From assembly GCF_019097595.1 (NCBI RefSeq), contig NC_080710.1, forward strand, positions 26,585,780 to 26,649,779: a DNA stretch of 64,000 bases, given 5' to 3'. This document shows, one piece after another, positions 1-30,336 of the stretch (position 1 is the first letter of the stretch; the number at the start of each line of letters is the position of its first letter). The translations under genes and the position numbers were made by a program. The notes beneath the pieces were generated by a model, which made no database searches, was not told the origin of the DNA, and saw only the letters and a program-made list of their open reading frames with translations. Source of the DNA: Hemibagrus wyckioides. Taxonomy: Eukaryota > Chordata > Actinopteri > Siluriformes > Bagridae.

Positions 1-1250
1 TAAAGAGTTTTAAACCCTGCCTCAATCATTTTCTTTAACGGTCTGAAGCTACACATTGTGTGCAGATATTTTTTTTCCCCCTAAATAAGTGCCTGCTTTG
101 TAATACAAGACACACTGCCTCCTCGGATTCGAAAGAAAATCACTCTTAGGAACTATAAGCTTCAGTAGTGATTGCAGTAATCACCGCTGGCTCGTACCGT
201 TTCTAAGGTTTCTCTCTGTGGTCACGGGCCACACGACAGGGTCAAAAAAGTTCACAACGTGACGAATATTTCACCTGGAGCCTTTTGCACAAATCAGCAC
301 AAAATTAGCCGTGCAACTAGGGAAAATGAAGGCTGGTTTAAACGATGACCGAGTCTCACAAAGAACACTGGGGTTCACTCTAAACGGTGATGGCTTGAAG
401 GCATCATTAATTTCACCAGGGCACTGATCTGATAAACAAAGTAGCATAAAAACACAAAGAAAAGTCATGAATCGTTGCCAGGTCCAGGATTATTAAACTG
501 ACTGCACTTGTGGCATTTAAACATGTAATGAAGTAGAAATGAGAGGACTGGACAATGCTACACCAAGTTGAAATGAAAGCCATTTATTTATATGACACAA
601 AGTGAGGAGGTCTACAACCCGAGCAACTGAGCCTCGATTCCCTAACAGTGGCTCTCTGTCTCATAAACATCCAGTCACTAGCTCAGAACCTCAATCCACT
701 ATTGTCCCAATGGTCTTCCTGAGCTAAATATATCCAGGATATTCCCAAAACACTTCCACGTCCAGTAGGACATAATGTGGATCAGATATTATGAGAAAAA
801 CTGAACTGAATCTTTTCTTATCGAGCTAAGAATCGATTTTTCCCCATCCCTCCCTACCTAGTTCCCAAGACAGCTCACTCTTCAAGACGAGAGCTAACCC
901 AATTAAATCCGACTCAAGGTGAAATATTGTTTGGTAGAAGATAATAGATCAACATTTGCACATGCTGCATGATTGTAGATGTGGGCTTCTGGAGAGGGAA
1001 AAAAAACCCTGTGCAGGGAAGATGGAGCCTGGAGAACTCCACTGGGAAATCCTACACGCGGCTGATCGATTGCCAGGTCGTCGCTGTTCTGCTGAGTCGA
1101 GCGTTCGGAGTGCCACTCGAGCCTGAGCGCGTGTTACCGATGTGTAGGGAGTTCAAGTTTGTAAGACGTCCTTGGTTATTGGCTTCAGAGGGAATGTGAA
1201 AGGAAGGAGAATGAATCTGGGACAAGAAGGAGAACTTTTCTTTGAGATTT

Positions 1251-1432
1251 TACATTTGTGGCATTTGGCACACGCCCTTATCCACAACAACTTGCAGAAT
1301 TTTTATCTCATTTTACACAACTGAGCAATTAAGGGTTTAGGGCCCAGCGGTGGCAGCTTATTGGACCTGGGATTCAAAATCATAACCTTCCAATCAGTAG
1401 TCCAACACCTTAACCACAAAGCTACCACATCT
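1251..1432 (-). mobile_element. tRNA-derived SINE, inverted
   Basis: On the minus strand it reads from a tRNA-like head (A-box-like GTGGTTAAGG and B-box-like GATTTTGAATCCC regions) into a body with GCCACCGCTGGGCCC and CTCAGTTGTGTAAAATG, and ends in a tail with TGCCACAAATGTA. The same body is at 8941-9126 (plus) and 49972-50125 (minus), which supports a repeat family. A small degenerate copy inside pard3 intron 1. Confidence 0.65.
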
Positions 1433-1737
1433 CCCATGAGATGCTTGTTATATGCATTAGGTTTCATAGTACTACAGGATTGTGGCTTCGAGATCTTCTT
1501 TAGGGTCTACATTTTAAGGCTCAAAGATTTTAACTCAAAATCGCAAATTTCTAAACACAGAATTAGGCGAGAATCAACGCAAGACCCCATCTGAGGAGTG
1601 TGCAACCCTTTAAAAGACAAAATCACCCAGTAGAAATCTAGCTCGACTCCACAAACATGTTACATATCCTAGCTGACCTGCAAGAGGAGGGGTTGCTGCC
1701 ATCACGTGACACTAAGAAGAGGTAGATAGCAGCAAAG

Positions 1738-1887
1738 ATGGCGGAGGCTAGCGATACTCAGCAACACGAATCGAACGAAAGAAGTGTAGACGATCTTACA
1801 GGCAAACGAATCGCAAACATCTGGAAACATTTTGCCTTCAGGAACACAGATACCCTTTATCAGCTGGTGATCTGCAAAATTTGCTAG
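1738..1887 (+). pseudogene. BED-type zinc-finger transposon remnant (hAT-like)
   Basis: A 49-codon open frame begins ATGGCGGAGG and ends at TAG. Its second half has the spacing of the N-terminal half of a BED zinc finger: IWKHFAF, then about ten residues, then a C-x2-C pair in VICKIC just before the stop. BED fingers open the transposases of many hAT elements and the ZBED genes derived from them. The rest of the finger and all catalytic sequence are missing, so this is most likely a truncated hAT 5' end. A very small real gene is possible but unlikely. Confidence 0.45.
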
Positions 1888-4744
1888 AAAAAGAAATTAA
1901 CACATCACTTAAACCAGTGTCAGAGACCCTACCATAAATCACAATATGCTGAATGTTTACTTGTCTGTATTTGATATGCTGCTGTTTTTATTTCGAGATG
2001 CAATTAGTGAAAAATGCAATAATAAAAAGGGGGGAAAAAATCAAGATAATTTTTTTCCTGAATCACGTAACCCATTGTGTTAGTTTATTCCAAAACTGAC
2101 CATTAGATTAGCAGAAGTAACTGAAGGGTGGCAGTTTATACAGGTACGACTCTAATAATATGGCTTAAATAAACACAAATAAGCAAATATAAAAAGCAAC
2201 AAATCCCACCATCGAACCTACCCAACCCTAAAATTACTCCACTCTCATGGCACCAGGAGGACGACTAACATCCCAAGTATTTCCAGCACACAAAGAGGCC
2301 TGTGCAGATTTTCCAGGCTTTTTAACAGGAATGCAGGGAGCAAGGCCTCGGAATAATTTTCCATGCTTTGCTTATGAGTGTTAAAAGATAGAAACACTAG
2401 CACGGGTTCACACGAGCACTCAGATATGACAATATTAATGGCACTGAGAGTTCAGAGAGAAGAGTGTGAACTCGGCTGAGGTACATCACGACATGAGGGG
2501 GGTGAAATAAGTGTGTGTTGTGTCATGCTGGTGACGAATAAGACTGGGGGTTTCTGGGAACTGATTGTGAGGGGATGAGTGCTGGAGGAATGGTGTGACT
2601 GGTGTATATTTTCCCAGAATATTCTAATGAGCAGATGGTGGTGGTGATCTCATAAGGTTAGAAAAGTCAGAGCACTCTGTAATCTGCAGAGTAAGAATTA
2701 TCTGATGGTAAACGTATATAAATGACAGAACCGCTCTGCATGTTGGGGTCTAGAAAGAAGATAGAATAGAAACATCATTATAACAGCTAAAAACATGACA
2801 CAGAGTAAAACTTCTTTCCCCTTCAGTCCTCTTTAAAACTGCACTGACAGAGTCAAGATTCTGATGAAAATATTCCAGATGTTTGTTGGATTTATTCCAG
2901 AAACATTTTTTTTTCGTTCGTGTCTTGCATCGTTTCAGGTCACGAAAGGTGACCTGCATTTTCTAGACCGTCCGAAATCTAGGGGAAAATCTCCAAAACC
3001 GAACCTTGGTGTCCTGAGTCTAATAAGACTTGGAGAACAGATGATCTAAACTTTCTCCAAAATATTCTCTTGAGTTTCCATCCAGGTCTGGAAATAAGAC
3101 CTGCGCAAGAGTGCTGATATTTGGCCAAGTCCAGATGATTCTTCCTAAAGAATCGTGTGCTTAAGTTAACCAATAAATATTTCACACAAGTGGTTCTTTA
3201 GCCAGCGCGGCAGGAGAGCTCCAAATAAACCTGCAGCTCCAACAGACCTGAAATCACAGGAGGATGTGGGAGTGTTTCCCAATCATGTTTCTGCAATCAT
3301 CCAGCACAACACGTCAGTGTTTTCCAACACTAAAGCACTCTTTCACTCTTGATTAGTTGCCTCTAGGAGCAGATTCTAGGACAGGGGTATATTCAACTAA
3401 TATTTGTGAAGGTCCAACGGCATACAATTCCTGCATACAAAGCAACTAAACGGAGAAATCACTTAATCTCTGGCGATTATTGCATACCTACAATTACGAT
3501 GGTTTAAAGTGCTTATATTTTAGTCCACACTAGTAGATGACACACCGATTGTACATTTCTCTGAACAATCACCTTTAAACATTAAAAAGAAACAAGCCTG
3601 GTTATCATTTCACCAAATCAGACCTGTGTGAAAAATCCGAATAGATCATAAATCTCAGTGACATTTCACTCCTTCAGCTGAATAGTTAACATAAAGGCAT
3701 GCGAGTGAATAAGCTACAGAAACTGAGTCACTACATCAGGGTTGCCAAGATCACAGCTTTTCCACCAATCTGGGATAATTTTGGAACATTGTTTTTAAGC
3801 GGAAAAAACAAAAAAGTCTACAGGTGGTGTTTGGGCTAGTTTAAATATAGATCGCAGCTGTGAAGACTTTTTTAAAGTAAATACTCGTAATTAAATATCA
3901 ATTTCTGCAAATATATGCAAATAAATGTAAGCGAAGTCAGCGTATCTACGGTACAGAAGGTGTGCAGGAAAGATTGGGTGATGAGAAAAGGAGAGAGAGA
4001 GAGAGAGACATTATTGATCCCATGAGGGAAATTCTTGTGTTACAGCAACATATATGTGTGTGTGTGTGTGTGTGTGTGTTGTGTGGTGCCTGACCATGCA
4101 ATGATGCAAAGGTGTATTAAAGATACTGCAAACTGAAATGTGTGCACACCACAGTGAACTTGTTTCTGGTTTTTGGGGAAATTAAAGGGTCTTTTTCAAA
4201 CACTTTTGTTGAGATGATGTTGCATTGACCTGGCAACCCTGCACTGAATCACTGTGAACAATCCCTGCTTTCGAAGCTGAACTGTACTCATGGCCTACAA
4301 ACTTATGGGACAAAAACTATCACGTGACAATTTATCAGCACACACACACACACACACAGGCAAAGTGGAATCGAACAGGCGGCTTCAGAACCTGAGCACA
4401 AAACGGTTTCGGACCCCTGCAGAGAGTGTGACCAGACATGCAGGAGTGAAACTTGGACCCTCTCCATGAGCTCTGGACTAAAGAGATGACATAATGCTGT
4501 TCTGTTTGCAGACCATGAAGAGTGCCAAACCTACAAATCACCCATGTAGAGTGTGTGTGTGGGGGGGGATTTCTCTGGAGTAGGATGTAAACAAGTTGCC
4601 AGACCATGAGAAAAGACACATTTTCACACATTCCCTCTTTGTTGGGGGATCAAATGCTGAAAGTTCTAGAATAGTTATACAGATTTTTACTGTTTGAAAA
4701 TGTGGAATAGTTTGTGTTGGAGGTGGAAATAAACCCTTTCACTG

Positions 4745-4758
4745 GGGGGGGGGGGGGG

Positions 4759-4789
<31 letters not shown>

Positions 4790-4794
4790 GAGAG
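4745..4794. repeat. poly-G followed by AG microsatellite
   Basis: A run of about 14 G bases continues directly into interrupted AG dinucleotides. It lies in pard3 intron 1, about 450 bp from the first exon. Confidence 0.9.
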
Positions 4795-5024
4795 ACGAGT
4801 TAAGTTTGGCGCCGGTTATGAAAGGACACACAGGAGAGGGCGGTGTGTTTCAAACGTTTTTTGTATCTCTTTACTTTTCTCTGAGGAGAAACTTTTCTTC
4901 ACTCACGATCCTCTAAAGCTACATGTAGCGACCGGGAACAAAATATATACATATAGCTATATATGTAACATGTTTGTTTCCGAACAAACGCCAACAAACT
5001 ACAAACAGTCGCAGCCGAAGCTTA

Positions 5025-5640
<616 letters not shown>

Positions 5641-5834
5641 TAACGTGTTTAGTAACGATTGTACTGTAACTCCCCGCTCAGGCTGCTAGGAGTACTGAAA
5701 GTTCACGAGCTCCAATATTCTGGAGTTTTTTCCCCTCCTCCTTACACACACAAGCGCGCGCGCGCGCACACACACGCACATACGGTCGTGTCGTATGTTT
5801 ATCATATGCACATCATCACACAAACATCAGGCAA

Positions 5835-7370
5835 ATCATTTCAAACTACTCTCAATTCTAAAATTCTAATAAAAATTATTCATTCTATAAATTCTAATTT
5901 TAGACATTTAAACTTTATAGAAATTTAGAATATAGGTTTTAGAGCTCATAGTAAAGCTTTACGATTCAGGTTTCAGTTTTGGAATGAACAACTTTCAAGA
6001 GTTCGTTTTAAATTCTAAACCTGTACCGAATTGTGATTTAAATTAAAATAGAGTTTTTAGAGAGAGGATTTAGATGGGAATTTTAGAATGAGCTGTGTTT
6101 AGGATTTAGAATATCAGCTTAGAATTGAGATTGCAGTTTAAGAATAAGTTGGTTAATAGCAAAAGAATGCAAAGTTAGTTTATTCTAATCTAAATTCTAG
6201 GACGCTAAATCCTAAAACATGGATTCTAAAATGATTTTCTTGAATTAATATCGTTTTGAATGAATATTTATCCTAAAACTATGACTTGTGTGAAAAGATT
6301 TCGAAAAGTATATTGTAAAATTCATTTCTATGTAGTTTAAAATTAATATGGACTATAATCTACATTTTTAAATCTTCAAATTCTTAAAATGAATTAGTTC
6401 TAAACCTAGAATCTAAAAGCTAATTTGATATAGTTTTAAAACTAACATACAAATTCTAAACGTATAATCTACATTTTCTATAAATCTAACGTTTTAAAAC
6501 TAGTATATATTCATTCTAAAAATTCTAGATTCTAAAAGCATAATTCCAAATGCTAAAACAATTATATTCTAAATTGCAGATGGATGTAGTTGAAGTAAAA
6601 TTAATTCTAAACTTAATTTTAAAGCATTCTAAATCCTAAATCAAATTCGATTTCAGACTACACTCAATTCTAATTCTAAATCCTAAAAGAAACAAAATCT
6701 TACACTATAGACTTAATTCTAAATCCTAAAACAAATTCAGCCTTCATTCTCTAGACAAAATTCTAATTCTAAATCCTAAAACAAATTCAGCCTTCATTCT
6801 CTAGACAAAATTCTAATTCTAAATCCTAAAACAAATTCAGCCTTCATTCTCTAGACAAAATTCTAATTCTAAATCCTAAAACAAATTCAATCTTCATTCT
6901 CTAGACTAAATTCTAATTCTAAATCCTAAAACAAATTCAGCCTTCATTCTCTAGACTAAATTCTAATTCTAAATCCTAAAACAAATTCAGCCTTCATTCT
7001 CTAGACTAAATTCTAATTCTAAATCCTAAAACAAATTCAGCCTTCATTCTCTAGACAAAATTCTAATTCTAAATCCTAAAACAAATTCAATCTTCATTCT
7101 CTAGACTAAATTCTAATTCTAAATCCTAAAACAAATTCAGCCTTCATTCTCTAGACAAAATTCTAATTCTAAATCCTAAAACAAATTCAATCTTCATTCT
7201 CTAGACAAAATTCTAATTCTAAATCCTAAAACAAATTCAATCTTCATTCTCTAGACTAAATTCTAATTCTAAATCCTAAAACAAAATAAATCTCAGACTA
7301 TAGACTTAATTCTAATTCTGTATCATTTGATAGAGACATTACTGGCATTAATTCTAAACCTATTAAGGTG
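5835..7370. repeat. AT-rich degenerate repeat field built on TTCTAAA
   Basis: For about 1.5 kb the sequence is dominated by scattered variants of TTCTAAA, AATTCTAAAT and AAATCCTAAAAC on both strands, with almost no other content. Toward the right end it sharpens into the regular 50-bp array at 6708-7290. It looks like one tandem array of which the left part has decayed. No gene is seen. Confidence 0.7.
6708..7290. repeat. 50-bp minisatellite, about 11 to 12 units
   Basis: Units begin CTAGAC(A/T)AAATTCTAATT at 6751, 6801, 6851 and so on every 50 bases to 7251. Units are near identical except at position 7 (A or T) and positions 40-41 (GC or AT). The regular period has no unique spacers, which rules out a CRISPR-like array. 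Confidence 0.95.
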
Positions 7371-7397
7371 CTTTTCTTTCAGCAACCATGTTATCCT

Positions 7398-7660
7398 GGT
7401 CACACTGGATCCGGGGTCTATACTGGGATCACTGGGCTTGAGGTGGGAATACACCCTGGATAAGATGCAGATTCATCTCAGGGCATCATGCGCACACACA
7501 CACACACACACACACACACTTTCACAAACTGATTCACAATGAAGGTTAATTTACTATAGCCAAATCACATACTGACATAAGGAGCAAGGAGGAAACCAGT
7601 AAACCTGGAGGAAATCCTTGAGGATATGAAGAGAACAATGACAGCAACTTCACACAGAAA
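7398..7660 (-). mobile_element. Degraded SINE-like interspersed repeat with CA run
   Basis: The text GGGAATACACCCTGGATAAG, a CA run at 7493-7520, and then GGAGGAAACCAGTAAACCTGG is typical of a common fish interspersed repeat. Related pieces are at 8715-8870, 18298-18390 and 40480-40683. Too decayed to classify firmly. Confidence 0.4.
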
Positions 7661-8189
7661 GAGAAGACAGACGGCCCAGAGCCCAGACTATATGCTGTTT
7701 GTGCTACTGACATATGAGAAGCCTTGTGTGTGAGTGTAAGTCATGGCTGTGATGAAGTAGATTTGGTATGCTTCACTTGGCATTGATGAGTGCTGAAGGA
7801 ATGGTGTGACATGTATTTATTTTTCCTGTAGCTGCATTAACAGCTCATACCAATTCCAGGAGCAGTGGCCAGAAAGATTGAGGTGGTGACCTCTGTGCAA
7901 TCTTTCATCAGAAGACTACACAAGATACATCATCACCACTCTTAGGAGGCGTGTGAGGTCAGATTTTATCTCGATTCATAGTGAATGTTTGCTTATTCTT
8001 TCTTTTCTTTTTTCTCACACACATCCCTCTGTTCAGCAGAAACAGCTTCTAAAACGTTTGTTTGGTCATTAATGGTTCTAAAGGAGATCTTATTAGAAGA
8101 ATCATATGATTCATAGGGACGAGCAAGTTATAGAGTCTATGTGAGCAGGTCAATCTTGAGCGGTCTGTCTGGAGCATGTTCTCCCTGAG

Positions 8190-8450
8190 TTCAAGATTCA
8201 AGAAGATTCAAGAAGCTTTTATTGTCATTTCAACCACATATAGCTGGCGCAGTACATAGTGAAATGAAACAACGTTTCTCCAGGACCTGGTGCTACATAA
8301 ACATACAACTACTAGTACAATACAAAACAACAAACAACACCACAGAGCTAGGACAGAAGTTTGTCTTAGCCACGTAAAGTGCACAGTGTGCAGCTAGGTG
8401 CAAACAGAGCATAGACAAGACAGTGCAAAACAGTGCAAACAGTGCATCAG
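8190..8450 (-). mobile_element. LINE-derived 3' end, inverted
   Basis: The left edge reads AAGATTCAAGAAGATTCAAG then CTTTTATTGTCATTTCAACC. On the minus strand this is the AATGACAATAAAAG-plus-simple-tail ending common to fish non-LTR elements. The rest has repeated AGTGCAAA blocks near 8420-8450. No coding sequence remains. Confidence 0.45.
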
Positions 8451-8714
8451 TTTCCTCCAGGTTCCCCTAACTACCCCAAAACATATCAGTTGGCCTCAAG
8501 GTGCAAACGTGTGTGTGTGCACTGTCCCACTACGGCCTGGCATCTTAGCTGGAGAGAATTCTTTCATCTCATGTCCAATTTTGACCTGGGATTGTCTCCG
8601 GATTTCAGTGTGACCAGAAAGTGACAGAGAGTGTACTAAAAAGAGTGGTATTTTATCATCTATCCAGCCTTCCATTGTCACAGAGAATCTGGACACAAGG
8701 CAGGGAACAATTTA

Positions 8715-8870
8715 GATTTAGAGTCTAAGTTTAGAGTTGCCAATCAGCCTACAAAGCATGTCTTTGGACTGGAGGAAGAAATCAGATCAGACTGGGGGAA
8801 ACCCCAAAAGCATGGGGAGAACTCTGCATGCACAGGGACCAAACACCCAACCCTGGAGGGGTGGGGCAAA
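8715..8870 (-). mobile_element. SINE-like repeat fragment
   Basis: Contains CATGTCTTTGGACTGGAGGA followed by GGGGAAACCCCAAAAGCATG and GGGGAGAACTCTGCATGCAC, a block that recurs throughout fish genomes next to a tRNA-like head. The head is seen in the better copy at 40480-40683. Confidence 0.45.
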
Positions 8871-8940
8871 TGTGCTGATCCCTAAGCCTCTGTGCTCCTG
8901 CTATTTTATTATTAGTAGTAGTAATGTGCTAGTCTTTGCT

Positions 8941-9126
8941 AGTAGCTTATTGGTTAAGGCGTTAGATTACTGCTCAGAAGGTTGTGAGTTCAAATCCCAG
9001 GTCCACAAAACTGTCACTGCTGGGCCCCTGAGCATGGCTCCTAACCCTCAATTGCTCAGTTGTATAAAATGAAATAAAACTAAGTTGCTCTGGATAAGGT
9101 TGTCTGCCAAATGCCAGAAATGTAAA
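8941..9126 (+). mobile_element. tRNA-derived SINE
   Basis: The head has an A-box-like TAGCTTATTGGTTAAGG and a B-box-like GAGTTCAAATCCCAG about 40 bases apart, as in an RNA polymerase III promoter from a tRNA. It is followed by TGGGCCCCTGAGCATGGC, CAATTGCTCAGTTGTATAAA and a tail CTGGATAAGG...AATGCCAGAAATGTAAAT. It is not a functional tRNA gene: the tRNA part does not fold into an intact cloverleaf. Confidence 0.75.
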
Positions 9127-9760
9127 TTTGTAATTAAAATTTAAAAAGAATATATTAGGTCTCTAATTGTTAAGTAGGTGAGTTTGACGTGAACAAATGG
9201 TTTTCTTTTTGCTCCTCGAGCCCACCCCCACATCCACACATGTTCATGAAGCTCATACCCCAGCATCTATAGTGACCTATAGAGTGTCTGTAAAATGACT
9301 GACATGAGGCCCATTCAATTCACACATAAACAAGAAATCCTGACCGGAAGTCAGTTTTCCAAACAGGTTTTTTTTTTTCAGCCACTTAATATGCTTCTGC
9401 TGAGGCCATGGCTTAAACCATTAAAAAATGTCTTCTAGATTATACATTATTATATATAACAATAGTCCCTTTAACTGAATTAGCTGCTTTGCATTGTATA
9501 GATCTGTGGATATTCAGATTTGAACCTGACCAGGGCAAAACAGGAAGAATGTAGAAAAAACAAACCCTGGCTTGTTCTCTAACAGTATAAAAGCATGAAT
9601 ACTTTTACTTCTGAGTAGTATGGTAAACTATTCCACCATTTCTGAGCAGTAGCAATGAAAAGAATGATTAGCCCTTAACTGCAACACTGAACTGAAGAAT
9701 CTGGGGATTTACAGACTGAATGAAAGATAGAGAAATTTGAGCTAATCCAAGTAGTGCATT

Positions 9761-9764
<4 letters not shown>

Positions 9765-9795
<31 letters not shown>
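9765..9795. repeat. AAT microsatellite
   Basis: About ten uninterrupted AAT units. Confidence 0.95.
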
Positions 9796-9798
<3 letters not shown>

Positions 9799-10022
9799 AC
9801 AAAATCCTTATAATCACTTCTGCCAATAATAGAAAACCAGTGATGTCATGTTCAGTATAGGGACAAGTCTCACTTAAGAAAAATACACAAGATCTACACC
9901 TTTATATATAAATTATGTCAACATCTATACACACAATTAGATTAGTGTATATATCTATACACACAATTAAATATCTAATATTTCAAGAATGTACCTAGAA
10001 TGCACAAAAACACAGTCATCTA

Positions 10023-10512
10023 CACTATATGGGCAAATGTTTATAAACACTGGACCATCACACCCATATGTGGTTCTTCGGCAATCTAGAACGTCTTTGC
10101 ATGCTTTAGCTGTAAGATTTCCCTTCACTGGTACTAAGAGGCTCAAACCTTTTTCAGCATGACAATGTCCCTGTGCACAAAGCTCCAAGAAGACATGTCT
10201 GTTAAGGTTAGAGTAGAAGAACTTGAGCATTCTTCACAGGGCCCTGACTCTGACTCAACCCCACTGAATACCTTGAGGATGAACTGGAACACATACTACA
10301 CCCCAGACCTCCTCACCATCCTAACATCAGTGTCTGATCTCACTTATTGCTGAATGATCACAAATCCCCACAGCCACACTCCAACATCTAGAGGAAAGTT
10401 TTCCCAGAAGAGTGGAGCACATTACAACAGGGAATAAAACTGGAATGGGATGTTTAACACGTACATACAGGGTGTGATGGTCAGGTGTGAACAAATCTTT
10501 GGCCATGTAGTG
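10023..10512 (+). mobile_element. Tc1-derived non-autonomous element (CACTATATGG family)
   Basis: The element starts CACTATATGGGCAAATG and ends CCATGTAGTG, inverted ends, with the TA dinucleotide on both sides (10021-10022 and 10513-10514) as expected for Tc1/mariner. Inside, degraded transposase C-terminal text reads on the plus strand: a HDNVPVHK-like remnant near 10160 and CCCTGACTCTGACTCAACCC, a decayed form of the NPTEHL region, near 10241. It ends with GGTGTGATGGTCAGGTGTGA. Other copies are at 13480-14395, 23226-23680 and 33305-35335. Confidence 0.75.
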
Positions 10513-10845
10513 TATTACGCCTTTTGTGACATTATAATGAAACCAAATTCTTTTACTGAGAGTTAAGAATAGATTATTAAAAAAGCTAGTAAATCATGAA
10601 TTATCAGTAAGTTTCTCCTGCAGCTCAGAGTCAGGTCATTCCCGAACGGTTAGAAAGTCATTAACATGTCTCAGTAAACCTGTGGAGTCAAGGTCAACCT
10701 GGTGTTAACTGGAGTCATTTGTGAGGCCTTTATTCACTTTTTACTATTACTGCTTAAGTGTGAAATTGCAGGTACAATAAGCAGGATTTCTGGCATGGCC
10801 TAAAACAGGACACATCTGCAATCCAGCTGCTAATGATGCTCCACA

Positions 10846-11158
10846 TTGCGGAAGTGCGGAAGGAAGGAAGGGCCGAAATGCCGAAAGAAATGCCAAAATG
10901 CCGAAAGACAGAAAGAAAGAAAGAAAGAAATGCCGAAAGAAAGAAATGCCGAAAGGAAGACAGAAAGAAAGAAATGCCGAAAGAAATGCCGAAAGAAAGA
11001 CAGAAAGAAAGAAATGCCGAAAGAAAGACAGAAAGAAAGAAATGCCGAAAGGAAGACAGAAAGAAAGAAATGCCGAAAGAAATGCCGAAAGAAAGACAGA
11101 AAGAAAGAAAGAAATGCCGAAAGAAAGAAATGCCGAAAGAAATGCAGAAAGAAAGAAA
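10846..11158. repeat. GAAA / GAAATGCC minisatellite
   Basis: Blocks of GAAAGAAA, GACAGAAA and GAAATGCC are reshuffled into roughly 28- to 60-bp higher-order units. Several long open frames on both strands run through the array because its purine-rich units lack stop codons. None is a credible protein. Confidence 0.92.
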
Positions 11159-11719
11159 TATGTCCAAGCACAAAACCCATCACTAATTCCACATATTTTA
11201 TTTTAAAACATCTGCTGTAAATTGCCAGAAATAGCCCATCGCTCTACCCTGACCCCTTCTGGCAACAACCAAAATAACCCAAATGCATCATGTCTAGATT
11301 TTAAATCAGCTTTTCTGGGTAAACTCATGTGACATCAAGTGAAACCACAAAACTTCTGCCCTTAAATAAGATGACAACGCAACGCCTCCGAGTGCACAAA
11401 ACATGCTTTGTTGATGACGCGTGGAAATGTGCGCTTAATAAAAAAAAATGCTCATATGGCTCCTATTTGAAGAGGATCTTCTGCCAAGTAGTAGCACACG
11501 CCAGGCTGGGGAACTTGGACCTGAAGTGAGACATTTTAACAGAAAACTACCTCCAGACTGATGATAAAAAAATAAAAGAAAAGAAAAGCATATCCTCCTG
11601 GGAGCATTTCCCTTATTTTTTTCCCAGAGAACTGCGTCTCAGTATTCCAGCACTTCAGCCATCACAAGCGATCTGCTCCGCTCTAGGAAACATTCAGACA
11701 CTGAAGAGTTTTTCTATTT
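11159..11719. other. Intergenic, nothing recognised
   Basis: Unique-looking sequence between the minisatellite and the end of cul2. It contains an A-run near 11429-11437 but no repeat, ORF or motif that I can name. Confidence 0.5.
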
Positions 11720-12283
11720 GTTTATTTGACAAGCAGCAGTATTTTGTCACCTCATATTTTTTTTTTACATGTTGAAGGTAAATACAATTAATCAGTATAA
11801 CGGTTTTATTACAATAGTCCTCTCACTTTGATACATTAAAAAAAAAGAACACACTACAACTGCAAACGTGAGAAAAGAAAGCATGGTTGTTTTTTTGTCT
11901 TAGACGGGGTTTTTTTTTCTTTTTAAAACTCTTGACATGTCCATTTGCTCACTGTTTATGGTTACATGGTTTAAAAATGCTCTGAAACAGCTATAGGCAT
12001 TATTCTCTTTATTCTGTGTTGACGCACAGGGGCGTGGCACTGGTGATGTTGTAAACAGCGTAAAATCAGAAAAGGTTTTGGGCTAGAGGGAGGTGTAAGA
12101 GGGGGGAGGGGGGGGTTGTTTATGACTGCCTGGGCTAAGTGGTGGCCCTTCTCCCCCCTCCTCAGATTAGAGGCACAGTCCCACATCATCCTGCAGGGAG
12201 ACAGCCTGAGCCAGCCGCAGCCAAAAAATAAAGACATGGTTTACGTTCTGACCGCCAGGTGTTGGTTTTTGTTTGTTATTATT
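11720..12283 (-). other. cul2: cul2 3' UTR (approximate)
   Basis: Sequence following the cul2 stop codon on the minus strand. AATAAA signals on that strand lie at 12008-12013 and 11721-11726, so transcripts may end near either. The part close to the stop (12110-12283) is more GC-rich than the rest. The boundary is inferred. Confidence 0.4.
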
Positions 12284-29771
<17,488 letters not shown>

Positions 29772-30336
29772 TCAATCACTATAAAAACAAAGAACCTAAG
29801 GAGTTATTACTCTTATACAACAACGACGAAATACATGAAGAACGATCACACAGTGAATGACAGGACTAGGATTGCTATTTCTTATGATGCAGATGTCAAA
29901 AATATAAAATCAAAATAAAGACTAAACATGATACCGACATGGTATGAGCATGTTGGAGCATTTCCTTTAGAACCATGAAGTCTGCTCTGTGTGATTTACA
30001 CAAGATACATGTACCTCAATTCCTCAATTATTTCTGTTGAGTATTTCTCAAGGTTGCTTTCAACCACACCTATTTACTTAAACAAGAATAACATCCTAGA
30101 AAACAACATAGCATGTGACTTTAGATTCATGCTGCACATATATGAAGTGGACTGCCTGCAGCACAGAGAGTGACGGAGACCTTAGGGCCATCAGCAGAAA
30201 GCATCTGACTTAATATTATTGACGAAGAAACCCTGAGGATGGACTCGTGTTCTGAGTGAAAATGCAGGCACCGAACAGCTCCAAGTTAGAAAAACGGTCT
30301 GTCCCATAAACTCCACCTTACCCAGTTCCACACATA

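Noticed and set aside
969..1199. 76-codon plus-strand frame in a locally CpG-containing stretch
   Set aside because: No domain recognised, no splice context, inside pard3 intron 1. May be part of an old repeat.
1..5020. Search for pard3 coding exon 2
   Set aside because: No minus-strand frame resembles the rest of the Par-3 N-terminal domain; the exon is presumably beyond the window.
6708..7290. Possible CRISPR-like regular array
   Set aside because: The 50-bp units abut directly with no unique spacers, in a vertebrate genome context.
8941..9010. Possible functional tRNA gene
   Set aside because: The A- and B-box-like words belong to a SINE head; the arms do not pair into a cloverleaf and the SINE body follows directly.
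10754..11220. Overlapping open frames of 100 to 140 codons on both strands
   Set aside because: All run through the GAAA/GAAATGCC minisatellite, which has no stop codons in several frames. Lys/Glu/Arg- or Phe/Leu/Ser-rich repeats with no homologue.
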